A DNA stretch of 64,000 nucleotides from Rosa chinensis. Taxonomy: Eukaryota; Streptophyta; Magnoliopsida; Rosales; Rosaceae. The notes beneath the pieces were generated by a model. The model did not search any database, was not told the DNA's origin, and was given only the letters and a program-made list of their open reading frames with translations. The stretch spans positions 73,504,324 through 73,568,323 of the forward strand of contig NC_037092.1 in NCBI RefSeq assembly GCF_002994745.2. Direction: 5' to 3'. Shown here one piece after another: positions 1 to 17,041 of this stretch (the stretch's first letter is position 1; each line of letters begins with the position of its first letter). The translations under genes were made by a program, and so were the position numbers.

Positions 1-281
1 AGCGCGTAAGACTACGTTGACTTATGATGGAGACTTTGCAGGAAGGCCCGCCTTGACTTTGCATGTGCTTCTGCGTTTCAACTCCTTTGAACCTTCTTAG
101 CGAAATCCTTTCCATTTTTCAACTCCGAACCTTCGTACTAAACTTACACATAGAAATTTCCGGTCATTTGCCAAGAGCCTCAAACCTTCTCACTCTCTCT
201 GCGTTTTTGGAGGTAGTGGGAGTTGAAAGAGAGCCAAACGCCTCAAACCATATCACTCTCTTCGCTTTTATAGAGATAGAA

Positions 282-3565
<3,284 letters not shown>

Positions 3566-4017
3566 GTCTAAATTCCCCCTTCTTTCATTCAAACTCGTAT
3601 CTAGTTTTCCAATTTTTATATGTGTTGAGCAAAATTCAAACTACTTGTTTTGTTTCCACTTGTATACTCATATAATGGTACTATATAGTTTGGGTTTTTC
3701 TGAGTTTCTAATCTGTCCTTGGATCATATCACCTTTTGTACTATAGATTTTGATGCATCAATACACCCATTAGTGTTTACTTATTGAGTTATGCCAAGAA
3801 TGACGAACACAGAGATGAACTGTTGGATAGTTAAGGACTTAAGGTTGTATCACATTAGCTAAGTATGCTATATCATATGATGAAGATAGAGATTGATTGC
3901 AACTTTAGATGGAAGAGGAAGGCATATGCAAGTATGTATTCCTGCTTAATTTTATATTTCAACAAAGATTATAAAGAAAAAGTCTAATCAAATTGTTACT
4001 TCACCATAGAATCGCCA

Positions 4018-4240
4018 GCCAACTTCGTATATATATGCTAGACGTTGCATCGCTTGTTTTACTTGGTGAGCAATATGGCACAAGAAACTCTTGGAGATGC
4101 TATGCATGCCCAAACTAGGTACTACAGCGCCTGGCCTGAGTCGTCGACTGCCTTCTAGTCTTCAACCTTACTATAGCAGCTGCCCTGAAGAGCCTACGGC
4201 TGTATGATGACGCGTTGGAAACTCTATCCTTGAAAGACAA
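4018..4240 (+). pseudogene. Decayed BSK TPR exon (third partial copy)
   Basis: Between the two BSK copies this stretch resembles the last BSK exon. It carries recognisable remnants of the LDVASLVLLGEQYGTRNSW-like shifted frame, the words for RRC.LCYL, AQETLGDAMHA and SRLPSSLQ, and then AALKSLRL.DDA. It is riddled with shifts and stops and has no flanking exons. I read it as a relic of an older tandem duplication in the cluster. Only weak conservation remains, so boundaries are approximate. Confidence 0.6.
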
Positions 4241-5165
4241 AAGATATAAAGCTGAATTCCCACTATGCGATCGATCTCTGCATGCAGCACCAAAAGATCA
4301 AAATGCTGGTCTCGGAAGTCAAATTTTTGTTTTGTTTTCTATTCTGTAATCATATCACAAAGTGCATCATCATATATAAGGTGCTTGGAATAACGTACAT
4401 CATGTTTTGGACAGTATGCGAGTGATGATTCAGCATGCCTAGTGTTATTTACTTTTTTTATTTCTCCATGAAGCATCATCAGTCCGAATCTGTGGTACGT
4501 TGTACTGTGTGACTCTGCCTATACACACAGATTTCCGTGTGTATTTCAATGTATTTACACAGAATGCATCCGCATGAAAGGACCAGCTGTTTTTCTAGAA
4601 GTGCCACCCCTTTTATCACTCACTCCACTGGAAAGAGTGCCAAACTTTTTCGGAGAGGGAGAGGGAGAGGAACAACACGCATATACAATCTCTCTGTAAG
4701 AATTTGATTTATCTGCCACATTAGTGGGTGCCGGAATATTCTCTCTTTGCTTTCGGCCATCCAATCCAAACGACTCCCCGGCAGAGCTAGGTGAGGCTTT
4801 ACTTTACTTTACTTACTGCTGCACGTGTTCACTGTTGAAAATTCCAACTATTTTTTACCCATCCTAAGATGCATGCAGAGAATGGGAGCGACGTGATGTA
4901 CTACTCGCTGCCTAAGTTCACCATGAGCGACCTAGAAGCTGCCACGGAGGACTTCTTGCCGGAGAACATTGTTTCGGCAAATGGAGAGAAATCTCCCAAT
5001 GTGGTGTACAGAGGCAAGCTCAAAGACGGCCGTTGGGTGGCTGTCAAACGTTTCACATATTCAGCTTGGCCCGATTCGTACCAATTTCTTGTATGGATAA
5101 GTTTGCTTAATTTCCTCTTTTTGTTTCGTGTGCGTGTGATCTTTTTAAGAAAACAATCGAGTTGA

Positions 5166-5363
<198 letters not shown>

Positions 5364-5507
5364 TGAGACTCACTTGTGGCAGGCTGGCTCTGAGGTTTCG
5401 TAAGCCCAGATAAAATTTAAAAATTGTGCCCTATAAAGTGATAGGTTCACATTCTCCAAAAAAAAAAATTAAATAAAAATAAATAAATAAAGTATAACTT
5501 GTATTGA

Positions 5508-5702
<195 letters not shown>

Positions 5703-5764
5703 TAGCCTTGTAGGTAAGTCTTTTGTTCGCCGTATGTTCCTCACAGTACTCAGTCTGCACTTGA

Positions 5765-5926
<162 letters not shown>

Positions 5927-6287
5927 TGAGTCATAGATTGTCTTATTACTCTTATCTATGGTGTCTTCCCATCTATATTCTAAACCGTCATCTAGCTCCA
6001 GAGTGAAAAACTGTGCTTGGTTGTTTAGCAAAAGTTGTCTTTTACACAGAATCACTGGATGGAAAAAGTATTTGACTACCTCCTAGTTGGGAACTTGGGA
6101 TGCCTACATGTTTTACCTTGCTTTTGCATATAGCTTAGACTACCTCCTAGAGGCCTACATGCCTTATATGAGTTTTGAAAACGAGAGGGCTACCGTATTT
6201 ATTGTATATTTCATCTTGCTGAGACTAAAATGAATTCCAAGGGACCTCAGTTGAGGCATTCGGATAGGATGACTAGCTTAATGGTGA

Positions 6288-6865
<578 letters not shown>

Positions 6866-7100
6866 TAAGGTACCAGGAAGGTTCCCGTATATCATCTCAT
6901 GTAGTGTTTTTGCAGGTTCCATCACACGTTTTGATGGATATTCCACATGGGAATGTGCCTCCGAAACAGTTGTCACCTCTGGGTGAAGCTTGCTCGAAAT
7001 TGGATCCTACTGCAATTCATGAAATATTGAAGATGACTGGATACAAGGCTGACGTTAAGAAGGAAGTTAGTTGCCCTCAATCCTAACACTTACATATATT

Positions 7101-7408
7101 CTCTACTTGATGACATCTGCCAAGTGAGAAAATAAAGATTAGCTTTTCGCCTTTTCTATATTGCAACTATTACCCTTTTTTCTTTAGTTCTTCAATTTTA
7201 AGACTGATCTATGTTTATAATCACTCTTTCTATAGTAAATGTTGATAATCTCTACTTTGTGACACCTGCCAAGTGAGAAAGGATTAGCTTTTCTATATAT
7301 ATTGCAACTATTACCCCTTTTTTTCTTTTTTTTTTGAGTTCTTCAACTTTAAGTCTCATCGATCCATGTTTATTATCACACTTTCTATGGTGAATGTTGA
7401 TTATTGCA
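7101..7408 (+). repeat. Tandem duplication of about 150 bp in an intron of BSK copy 2
   Basis: Two adjacent, similar copies (7101-7249 and 7250-7408) start with CTCTACTT.GTGACA.CTGCCAAGTGAGAAA and run to the end of the intron before exon 9. Copy 1 of the gene has a single, shorter equivalent. Confidence 0.75.
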
Positions 7409-7936
7409 CTGCCCTTGCAGCCTTCTTTCGATTTGTGGACAGATGCAATGAAGAAGGCACTAAATTCTAGGCATCAGGGAGATGCTGCTTTTAGAGATAA
7501 AGACTTCGGGAAAGCAATAGGTCCCTATACTGAAGTAAGGGATTTAACGATAGAAACTATTTTCATCATAGCTTCTGTAATCAAGTTAATGTAGTTGAAA
7601 GCATTGCTGACATAATATTTTGTCATGGCATTCCTAATTTCCTACAAATAAAAAGTTACGACTTCTCATGACTCAAATGTTTAACAATGATAATCACCGG
7701 CCTGATATTGCATAGGGCATCAATAGAGAGGAGGATAGAATATGGCTATTGACTATTATGTTCTTTCTGAAGCATATCTTTTACTGTATACTTGAGGCAA
7801 TGCTCACTGTATAGGACTCAAATCAAATATTCAATCACTGAATCCTGTAAAGGAGCTGTGAAATCTTTTCTGTTTTGATTTCATCATTTCTTGCGTTTAA
7901 TTGCAGTTCATTGATAGTACGTTGGAGCTTGGAATC

Positions 7937-8040
7937 GCAAACCGTGTTTGTTTTTTTTTTTTTTTTGCTATAAAGATACAAGAGGACAACCAGGCACAGA
8001 AGCCCAGAAAGAACCCAGAAAACAGCAAACCGTGTTTGTT
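7937..8040 (-). mobile_element. Short 5'-truncated retroposon (LINE-like) insertion with 16-bp target duplication
   Basis: The 16-mer GCAAACCGTGTTTGTT occurs at 7937-7952 and again at 8025-8040. Between them lie a run of T and about 58 bp of non-BSK sequence. Read on the minus strand this is a short tail ending in poly(A), the hallmark of target-primed retrotransposition. It interrupts the TPR exon of BSK copy 2. The source family cannot be named from so little sequence. Confidence 0.8.
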
Positions 8041-8779
8041 AGACGTTGCTTTTGTTACTTGATCACTGACAGGGCAAAAGAAGCTCTTGTAGATTGTATG
8101 AAAGCCCTCGAACTACACCATGTATGGCCCACTGCCTTCTATCTTCAATCTGTTGCCCTAAAGATCCTAGGGATGGATAATGATGCGCAGGAAATGCTGA
8201 AAGAAGGCGCATTGTTGGAAGCCATTCAAAACAAAAGAGCTGATAGTGTGTAGGTGTTTCAACAATCCCCTTCTTTCGTCTAAACCACTATATAGTTTTG
8301 CCAATTCCCTCTTTCTTTGGTCTTGGCTTCTAGGAGTCTGGAGTTGAACAAAAGTCGAATTACTTGTTTGTTTCCTCTGGTATATTCAGAATTTCAGATA
8401 ATGGTACTATATGATTTAAGTTTCTAGGCTTCTCAACTTTTGGACTATAAAAGTTCTATGATTTGCGGTACTATAAATTTTGTGGAGGGATCCGAAATTA
8501 ATTAATAGTTGGCTTATGTTCCATCAATATGCCCGTTAATGTTTAGTTATCACCAAGATGTTCATATTGTTACTGTTAAGGTTAAGAGTGGCCAAAAAAT
8601 GTCTTCCTGCTTTTGAATAGCATTATTAATGAGAGGCTTTGGACTTTAAAAGAGATAAAAAAAAAACAAGAAACTACACATGGAAATTCCCTTCTTTGAC
8701 ATAACCTTGTGGAAGTAATATGATTCAAAGTATCATTGCGCGTCATTATAAGTTTCGAAGTGTGAAATTCTTGTGTATA

Positions 8780-9180
8780 GTCTGATTTTTTTTTCCCCCA
8801 CGTAAACCCCGACAGCGTGAGGGAAATTTATTGAAAAGAAAAAAAAGTACACCAGAGCAAGAGAGACATAAAACTTATCCCGCCGAAACAAACTAAAAAA
8901 CCTACAACTGGCAAGTAGCAAATAAAACTAACAAAAGCGAAGTTGGAAAGCCCCAACCAATTAGTATTACAAAAGGAGAGAACAGAATCCGGTGGCAAGT
9001 CCCACCATGTCAAACCTGATGAAATTATCCCTTGATTTGCCAAAGCATCTACAACTCGGTTGCCTTCATGAAAAATATGGAAAGATGGAAACTGCATCTG
9101 AGAAATCCGGTACAAGCAGTTACTCCACTCTACACTTAATTGCCAATTCAAGGCACTAAAGTTGGAGAGTGAAGGAAATT
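8780..9180 (-). mobile_element. LINE (non-LTR retrotransposon) 3' relic, RNase H domain fragment
   Basis: On the minus strand, 8828-9151 is open and contains FHEGNRVVDALANQG followed by a Trp-rich tail (LTWWDLPPDSV). This is the end of the RNase H-like domain found in plant LINE polyproteins. A T-rich run near 8786 on the plus strand may be the poly(A) end. Reverse transcriptase and endonuclease parts are absent. The stretch 8254-8780 otherwise holds only AT-rich 3' flank of BSK copy 2. Confidence 0.7.
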
Positions 9181-9627
9181 AAGTCGCTGTATTTGACTTA
9201 TTTCGATGGTGATAGTAATTGGTATGTATATGATGACAATGCAACTAGTTAAACCCCTATTCGATCTGTGGAAGAACCAGATCATTCAAACAATTTGATT
9301 TTTCGAGTACGTTTCTTCAAGTAACGAAACTGCAGCTAATTTTTTGGCGGAATGAGTTTGGAAGCATTGTAAAAGGCAGGTATTGTACTCAATCAGCCGG
9401 CTGACAGATATTCTTTTCTTTTCCCGCGCGCCAGAAGGTTAATAGATACTCCACATTATAAGACAAAGCCTTAGTGTGACCATAGTTGTCTCCAAAGCTC
9501 AAACCACACAAAACAAGTCGACATAGTATTAAACGTACTATGAAATTCACAAGAAGAGCATAGACTCTCTTCCACGGCCACAATAAGAAAATATCGAAGG
9601 CATGAAAAACATCGGACTTCATTTCCC

Positions 9628-10690
<1,063 letters not shown>

Positions 10691-11879
10691 TCGAAAGGCT
10701 TGGTTCTTTCAACACTAGCTGGCTAGTGGCTAGTACGTACCATCACTACTGTGTCTACTTCATCAACTTCTGTTCTTCGTCTACTTTTTCTCCCCGTGTA
10801 CTTCTCTTTTTTTTTTAAACAATTTTCTCTTCCAGTACCTGTTTTTATCTTTTTAACAGCTCCCTACGTACGGGAATAAGAATAAGGGAACAATAATCGT
10901 TTTCCTTGATCTTCAATTGCTCTTTGAATGTTTATAATCAAGGGTACGTGTTTTCATGACTTTTTTTCAGCCAAATAAATTTCATCATGGGACGATGATA
11001 TAATCTATATTGGTTTCAACAGAATCAAAGTTTCTCGGATTAAAGGCTTCAAAAAAGGAAATGTTTCATTTCTTTATGTATAATGCTCCAGCTCAAAATT
11101 GTAAAATACCTATTTCAGATCAATACTCTGATTCTTGACTGCTTTAGTATTGTGTTTCCCATCCAAATAGAATTAGCAAAGCGGTTCTCAACAGACAACA
11201 GTTTCACTCCAAGGACCAAACAGAAAGCAAGAGATTTGAAATTAATTCTTAAATTTTGATACCGTAACTCAACACCGAGTTATGTGGTAAACCGTAAATG
11301 ATACAAAATACCATATCACAATTATGATAAATAACTTGGTGCCTATTACCAAAATGAAAATATGAGGGCAAGTTCTTTTTTCTTTTTTTTTCTTCTCTTT
11401 TCTTGATCAGTTTTCCCTGCGCAAAGATTTGAACTTACAGTGGAAAATCCTTGGAAACCAAAACGTTTAAATGGTCTATATGAGATAAATGGGAGAACCA
11501 TACAAAATATAACTTGGTACTCCTACAATCCGGCAAGAAAGCAGGGTATTATTAACTACAAACTTGGATGGGCAGAGCTGAACCAATAAAAGCTAGAAAT
11601 AATTCTTGGTACTAGTTCTGATTAACATTACTGCCAAAATAGGAGCAGCATCCAAACACTTTAAAGTGCAACAGGACAGTCAAAAACAATAACAATTATT
11701 TCAGGAAACAGAAGACTAATTTCCAATTCTATCACGGAACTAAAACATCAGCATACCTCAAAAACTGCCCCAACAACAAAAGAGACATAACAAGAGAACA
11801 ATTACAGTCCCACATCCCCCAATCCCAGCCAAGCAATTATCGAATGAAGAGTGTGCCCCTAGTAGACTAGGCCCAAATC
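10691..11879. other. Spacer between GST and TIM10
   Basis: AT-rich DNA with the GST 3' flank on the left and the likely TIM10 3' UTR on the right (minus strand). No coding exon or clear repeat was seen. Confidence 0.5.
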
Positions 11880-13394
11880 TTACATAGGAGGCCTACCGGC
11901 ACCAAGCAGCTGGCCAACTAGATTAGTCACCTGCAAACAATAGTTTTTCATTTAGACACAAAAGAAGCTTAGATTTGTGCATAAGCATAGATGCAGCAGC
12001 AAAAAGTGTGAAGTGTATGAAGTTAATATATGCAGGGGGCTTATTACTTTCTTTTGTGGCTGAATTGTCAACCAGAAGAATCACTTCATTACAACCAAAA
12101 AAAAAAACAGTTACGCTTGAAAACACTTTACTATGACAATAAATGGCGATCCCAAGAGTCTTGCAACTTGATGATAACAAATGTTTGAAGATAAATTCCA
12201 ATATAAGGAATGAATGAAGAAATATAAATACTTGAAGGGCAAGTACGAATTTGCTGTAAATTAAACCAATAATCCATAAGAAAACACCTCGATAGCTTAC
12301 CTGCCAGTACTTTGAGACACAACGATCAATGCAACTGTTTTCACCCATATTTAGCTCAGACTCCTTGTACCTGGTTGTACAAGGCAACTTGTTTATTAAT
12401 GTCAGTATGAACTGATTATCCAAAACAAAATATGTTGAAACCTTTCAGAAAGGTCCATAAAATCAGGAGAAAAAAACAAAGTTCACATACTTCTTCTCAA
12501 CACACTTGTTGAAGCATGTGTGGGTAAGCCTGAAACAAAGCAAATACGCAAACGGATAAGCAAAACCTGGTTAACTGCAGGAGCAAAGAACAATCAAAAC
12601 ATAATAGATTTGCTCAGTGCAAGTATATAACAGAACAGCGAAAAAGGACTCCAATGCTCACAGACTGAACCAAAGATGTTAGAAGTGTAGGTACAGAAAG
12701 TATTATTGAAGCAAATAGTATAACGATCAGGTATGCTCATCAAATAAAGTAAGAGATCTAATAGCAACAGAAGTAAGCAAGGGTGAAAAGCCAAAATAAA
12801 TGAATGAATGGAAGACAATGTGAATGGCAAAGCACCTGAACTAATTGCTCAAACCATTGGAGCTGAGATTGAAAAGAAATCAAATTCAAATACTACCTTG
12901 CAAAAACCAAATTACTAGTTTGTGACATCAACTAAAATACAATGCAGAAAACTTACTTGTTAAATAACTCAACCCTGTACTCCATCTCCTTCTCTGCCAT
13001 ACCAAAAATCTGCACACAATTATTTAAAATGCATGAGTTCCAGGACAACAACTCAATAGCAAAAGGGACCAATCCACCCCCAAGATTAAAAATGAACCAT
13101 CTTGTTGCCTTCTAAACTCTCAGGAAATGCCTTTGTTTCATTAAGATCAAACCCCAGTCATCACTGACCAATTAGACAATATGCCAAAATTAATTGCACC
13201 CAAATTCACAGAAAACACAGATTCCCAACACCCACTAAGAATTTCAATCACAAAATCCCAAAACTTGCCCAAAATCCAATCTTTGACACACTGAATTCTT
13301 GTTCACATTCAGAGATACAGAAACTAAAAGCAATGAAGAAAAGGGTATGTACCTGTTCCTTGTCCAAACCCACTGGAACATTGTTAGCAGCCAT
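11880..13394 (-). CDS. TIM10: Mitochondrial import inner membrane translocase subunit TIM10
   Basis: Five coding exons on the minus strand, 13394-13353, 13009-12957, 12529-12491, 12370-12301 and 11930-11880, join to exactly 85 codons (84 aa), the expected size. The twin CX3C motifs of small TIM chaperones are C37-FNK-C41 and C58-IDR-C62, in the plant TIM10 context MEYRVELFNKL and NMGENSCIDRC. Small TIMs form hexameric chaperones in the intermembrane space that escort hydrophobic carrier proteins to the inner membrane. A likely 5' UTR intron ends just upstream of the ATG (acceptor near 13402). Most of the ORFs inside this locus are intronic noise. Confidence 0.95.
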
Positions 13395-14149
13395 TGGACC
13401 CTGAAAAAACCCCAAATTAATTCACACACAGTCCTTCAAAACAAACCCAAAAGTGAACAGAATGGCAGAAAAGGGTTTCAGCAGCTTACTGGGTGAGATG
13501 GAATACGAACTGTTCTGATTGGTATCTCTGGATTTAGAGGGGTTTAGATTTCTGGTTTGTAGCCGAAGTGTTGTAATTGAGGTATATACCCGATTTAGGG
13601 TTTTAGGAGTGAATCTAGGGTGTATATGAGTAGACGGGAAAGCAAGTCGCTGTTATTTGATTATTATTTTTTCTTTTATTATTTATGCCCCTCTCTCTTT
13701 TGCCCTTTTAGTGCACACAGGCCTGAGGCCCACATGATTTATTGCCTCTTTTTTTCTTTTCTTTTTAATAAATAAAAACATAGTGATCAAAGTGTTAGCA
13801 CACTTTGAGACAGGACATAATTTAAAAGGGTTTTGTCCATCTACCCTATTTTTAAAGATTTTTTTCTCACTTATCCCATTAAGTTTTTTTAATTATCTCT
13901 TATTCAAAACATTATAAGTAGGTTTTCCCTAATACCCCATTAAGATTTTTTTTTGTTTTTTAATTTTTTTTAATACTATTTTACCCTCACCCCTTTGTTA
14001 CTTAGAGAGAGAAACCATAGGAGACTTCGCCGGAGCCCTGTCACAGGTCGCCGGATTCCAGTCACCGACCTCCGGATTCCTATCACCGGTCGCCGGATTC
14101 TAGCGGCCGCCCGCCTCCCACCGGAATTTTCTGAAAATCTCACCGGAAA

Positions 14150-14440
14150 GGTTTATTGCCCCAATAGACATTTATTACTCCCCAATAGAAGTCTATTACC
14201 CCAATAATCCCCCCCCCAGTAGAAGTCTATTGCCCCCCAATAGACGTCTATTGCCCCTCAATAGGACTTTCAGTCGCCAGAATGAAAACTAATCTCCCTA
14301 AATTTAGACAAATAAAACTTTGATTACAAAAAAAAAAAAAACAGATTACATCAATTCAAAATATCTATTATCCTCCAATAGACGGCTATTGCCCCCAATA
14401 GCCATCTATTTCCACCCAATAATTTTTTTTTTCTCTTTTT
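14150..14440. repeat. Interspersed palindromic CAATAGACGTCTATTG repeats
   Basis: Variants of a short near-perfect palindrome (CCAATAGACGTCTATTG, CCAGTAGAAGTCTATTG, CCAATAGACGGCTATTG, CCAATAGCCATCTATT) recur at least six times, separated by C-rich spacers. It sits inside the putative MULE-like element. Function is unknown. Confidence 0.75.
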
Positions 14441-14717
14441 TTCTTTCATTCTCATTAGTCAACCTGAAGTAATTATCATTAAATCACAAATAAATGTAGA
14501 AAATGCTAAACCATCATGACCATAGATGCTAAATTTCTGCTTGTGTTTTCAATGCTCTTCATATTCACCAGTGACTGAGCACAAAAGATGATTGCTAGCC
14601 ACGAGCACAGCTTGTACTACAGATCCTTCAATCAATCGAAGACTCGGTAATCAAAACGAAACGAATTAGCAACTGTAATCCCTGCACATGTAGAAAAAGA
14701 GACGAGGCCTAAGCCGG

Positions 14718-15126
14718 CTGCTCCGCCTCCGCCGCCTTCAAGCTCTGGTCTCTGTCCTCCTCCTCCATCCTCTTCACCTTCAGCTCCAACGACCTGTAAC
14801 ACACAAAAGACACATACAAACCCACACTCTCAGATCTCTAAGAACAGTCAGATCTCAATCCAAAGAGGGATGGCGAGTTTTTACACGATCGAAACGTCGC
14901 AACGGTGGACCTCCCGTCGGAGCTCCTCCACTCAGAGCCTGCAGAGCCTGCAGAGCTTGTCGACCATAAACTCCTGGCCGTCGTCGCCGCGCGATTCTGC
15001 TTCTTTTTGCTGCGAAACGACGAAGCAGTGTTTGAGGTCGTCGTGGATCTGCACCTTCACTGATATATCACCGCCGTCGACGTCATCGTCATCCGGAGGT
15101 GAAGGCGGTGCGCTGACCGAAAGCGT
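14718..15126 (-). pseudogene. Unrecognised exon-like fragment inside the MULE-like element
   Basis: On the minus strand a GC-richer open stretch (about 15126-14930) reads SAPPSPPDDDDVDGGDISVKVQIHDDLKHC and then meets a stop. After an intron-like gap with a good acceptor (GTGTTACAG near 14796) comes LELKVKRMEEEDRDQSLKAAEAEQPA and a stop. Base composition and acidic/charged content look like captured host coding sequence. I cannot name the source family. Confidence 0.35.
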
Positions 15127-15133
15127 GTGAGAG

Positions 15134-15143
15134 AGAGAGAGAG

Positions 15144-15188
<45 letters not shown>
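15134..15188. repeat. (GA)n(TA)n microsatellite
   Basis: A GA run passes directly into a TA run of about 38 bp near the right end of the MULE-like element. Confidence 0.9.
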
Positions 15189-15192
<4 letters not shown>

Positions 15193-15549
15193 GGGCATTT
15201 GTAATTCATTAATTAGATAGAGGGTAAAATTGTCAATTTATCTTTAATTGTGTTAGTGGAAATAAAATTTTGTTGCTGGGTAAGTGAGATAGTTTTAGTG
15301 TATTTTGATGCTTTGGGTCAAGGACCCAAATTTAAATAAATGGCAAAATACTGTTTAGTCCCCGTAGTTATAGGGTCTCGACGTTTCAGTCCCTGACGTT
15401 TCAATTTCATCTAAAAACTCCCTAAACTCTTAAATTTCACCCAATTGGTCATTGTCGTTAACTTTCCGTCAAAAACTCCGTCATCTTGCTGACGTGGCAC
15501 TCATTCTATAGTAAAATGACAATTTTACCCTCATTGACAAAAAAAAAAG

Positions 15550-15975
15550 AATCTCTGTTTTTTTTACTCTTTTTTCTCCTTTTTTTTTTTTTTACTCTTT
15601 TTTCTCAATTTTTTAATTTGTTCTTTTTTTTTCCTCCTATTTTTGTTAACTCTTTTTTCTAAACTTTCTTTTCTCTCTCTCTTTTTTTTTTTTTAACTCT
15701 CCTTTCTCTCTCTCTCTCTCTCTTTTTAACTTTCCTTTCTCTTTCTTTTTACCTCTCTTTTCTCTCTCTCTTTTTTTTTTAACTCTCCTTTCTCTCTCTC
15801 TCTTTTTTTTTAACTCTCCTTTCTCTCTCTCTTTTTTTTTTAACTCTCCTTTCTCTCTCTCTCTCTCTTTAACTCTCCTTTCTCTTTCTTTTTTTTTTAC
15901 CTCTTTTTTTTTTAACTCTCTCTCTTCTCTCTCTCTCTCTCTTTTTATTTTTTATTACTCTCTTTTCTTTTAACC
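15550..15975. repeat. Pyrimidine-rich minisatellite (TTTAACTCTCCTTTCTCTCT units)
   Basis: Imperfect units of about 30-35 bp, built of T runs, AACTCTCCTTTCTCTC and CT runs, repeat about ten times on the plus strand, giving an almost pure polypyrimidine tract inside the MULE. Confidence 0.8.
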
Positions 15976-15989
15976 TCTTCTTCTTCCCC

Positions 15990-16260
15990 TCTCTCGTCTC
16001 CGTCCTCGTCTTCACTGCAAACCCAAGCTAAGAGTGCAGACTATTGTGATCTTCGCGCCACCATCTCACAAGCCAAAACCTTGCCGGCCCACCATTGTTG
16101 GCGTGCCCGCCGCTCCGAGCAAGTGCTGGCCATTCCACCATCCATCCATCATCTCCGTCATGCCAGCAAGCACCACCACCCCTCCCAATCACCCTTTTTT
16201 GCAGCAATCTAAGGGACAACAGTCCATCACCCAAGATTCCAAGAAGCATTAAGAATTTTG
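15990..16260. other. GC-rich gene-like fragment inside the MULE, unrecognised
   Basis: Both strands are open here. The plus strand reads PSHKPKPCRPTIVGVPAAPS and the minus strand reads a Gly/Trp-rich peptide. GC content is well above the surroundings, as expected for a captured piece of a gene. It is followed at 16380-16555 by GGATTTGGATC-rich sequence that looks like the end of another small transposon. I cannot assign a source. Confidence 0.3.
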
Positions 16261-17041
16261 ATAATGTAATTCTACTTTTTGTGATACTGTTCATGTTGTT
16301 TTAATATTTTATTAATATCTTATGAGGTATCATGATATAAATTTAATATTACTATAAAAAATTTTAAAACATTTGAAATTAATAAACGGGTCGGATTAGC
16401 GGATTGGGTATCCGTTAATCCGGCGGATACGGATTTAGATCGAGCTATCAATGATCCACGGGGTTAACGAAGCGGGTTTGGATTGAATTTTTTCTTTAGT
16501 AAACGGATTTGGATTTAGGTCGATCCGATCCAAATCCGGTCCATTTACAAGTCTACCGAAGAGGAGAGAGGTGGAAGAGGAAGAAGAGGTAAAAAGAAAA
16601 GAGAAAGAAATATAATAAAATAAAATAAAAGAGAACAAATAAATAAATAAATAAAAAGAGTGCCACGTCAGCAAGATGACGGAGTTTTTAACGGAAAGTT
16701 GACGGTAAGGACCAATTGAGTGAAATTTAAGAGTTTAGGGAGTTTTTAGATGAAATTGAAACGTCAGGGACTGAAACGTTGAGACCCTATAACTACAGGG
16801 ACTAAATAGTATTTTGCCCTTCTTCTTTTTTTTGGTCAGTGAGGGTAAAATAGTTATTTTACTGTAGAAAGAGTGCCACATCAGCAAGATGACGAAGTTT
16901 TTGACGGAAAGTTAAAGGCAAGGACCAATTGGGTGAAATTTAAGAGTTTAGGGAGTTTTTAGATGAAATTGAAACGTCAGAGACTGAAACGTCGAGACCC
17001 TATAACTACAGGGACTAAACAGTATTTTGCCCTTAAATAAA

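Larger units (their letters stand above)
13828..15327. mobile_element. Probable Mutator-like element carrying a gene-like fragment
   Basis: The ends are diverged inverted repeats: the left end starts GGGTTTTGTCCATCTACC, and the right end read in reverse starts GGGTCCTTGACCC; both later share TCTCACTTA.CCCA. Near-identical A/T 9-mers flank it (13819-13827 and 15328-15336, offset by one base). Inside are a CAATAG palindrome array (14150-14440) and exon-like sequence on the minus strand near 14718-15126. No transposase was seen, so it would be non-autonomous. The boundary assignment is moderate at best. Confidence 0.4.
15341..17032. mobile_element. Mutator-like (MULE) non-autonomous element with 9-bp target duplication
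   Basis: Terminal inverted repeats of about 210 bp face each other at 15341-15552 and 16820-17032; the outer right end reads in reverse GGGCAAAATACTGTTTAGTC, and the left end differs only at its first base. The 9-mer TTAAATAAA flanks both sides (15332-15340 and 17033-17041), the diagnostic target-site duplication of MULEs. An extra copy of about 165 bp of the right terminal repeat lies just inside (16655-16819). The interior has a pyrimidine-rich minisatellite (15550-15970) and a short GC-rich gene-like piece (15990-16260). No transposase is present. Confidence 0.85.

Noticed and set aside
11923..12423. 166-codon minus-strand frame across TIM10 exons
   Set aside because: It is read through introns of TIM10; only the short part YKESELNMGENSCIDRC is real coding sequence.
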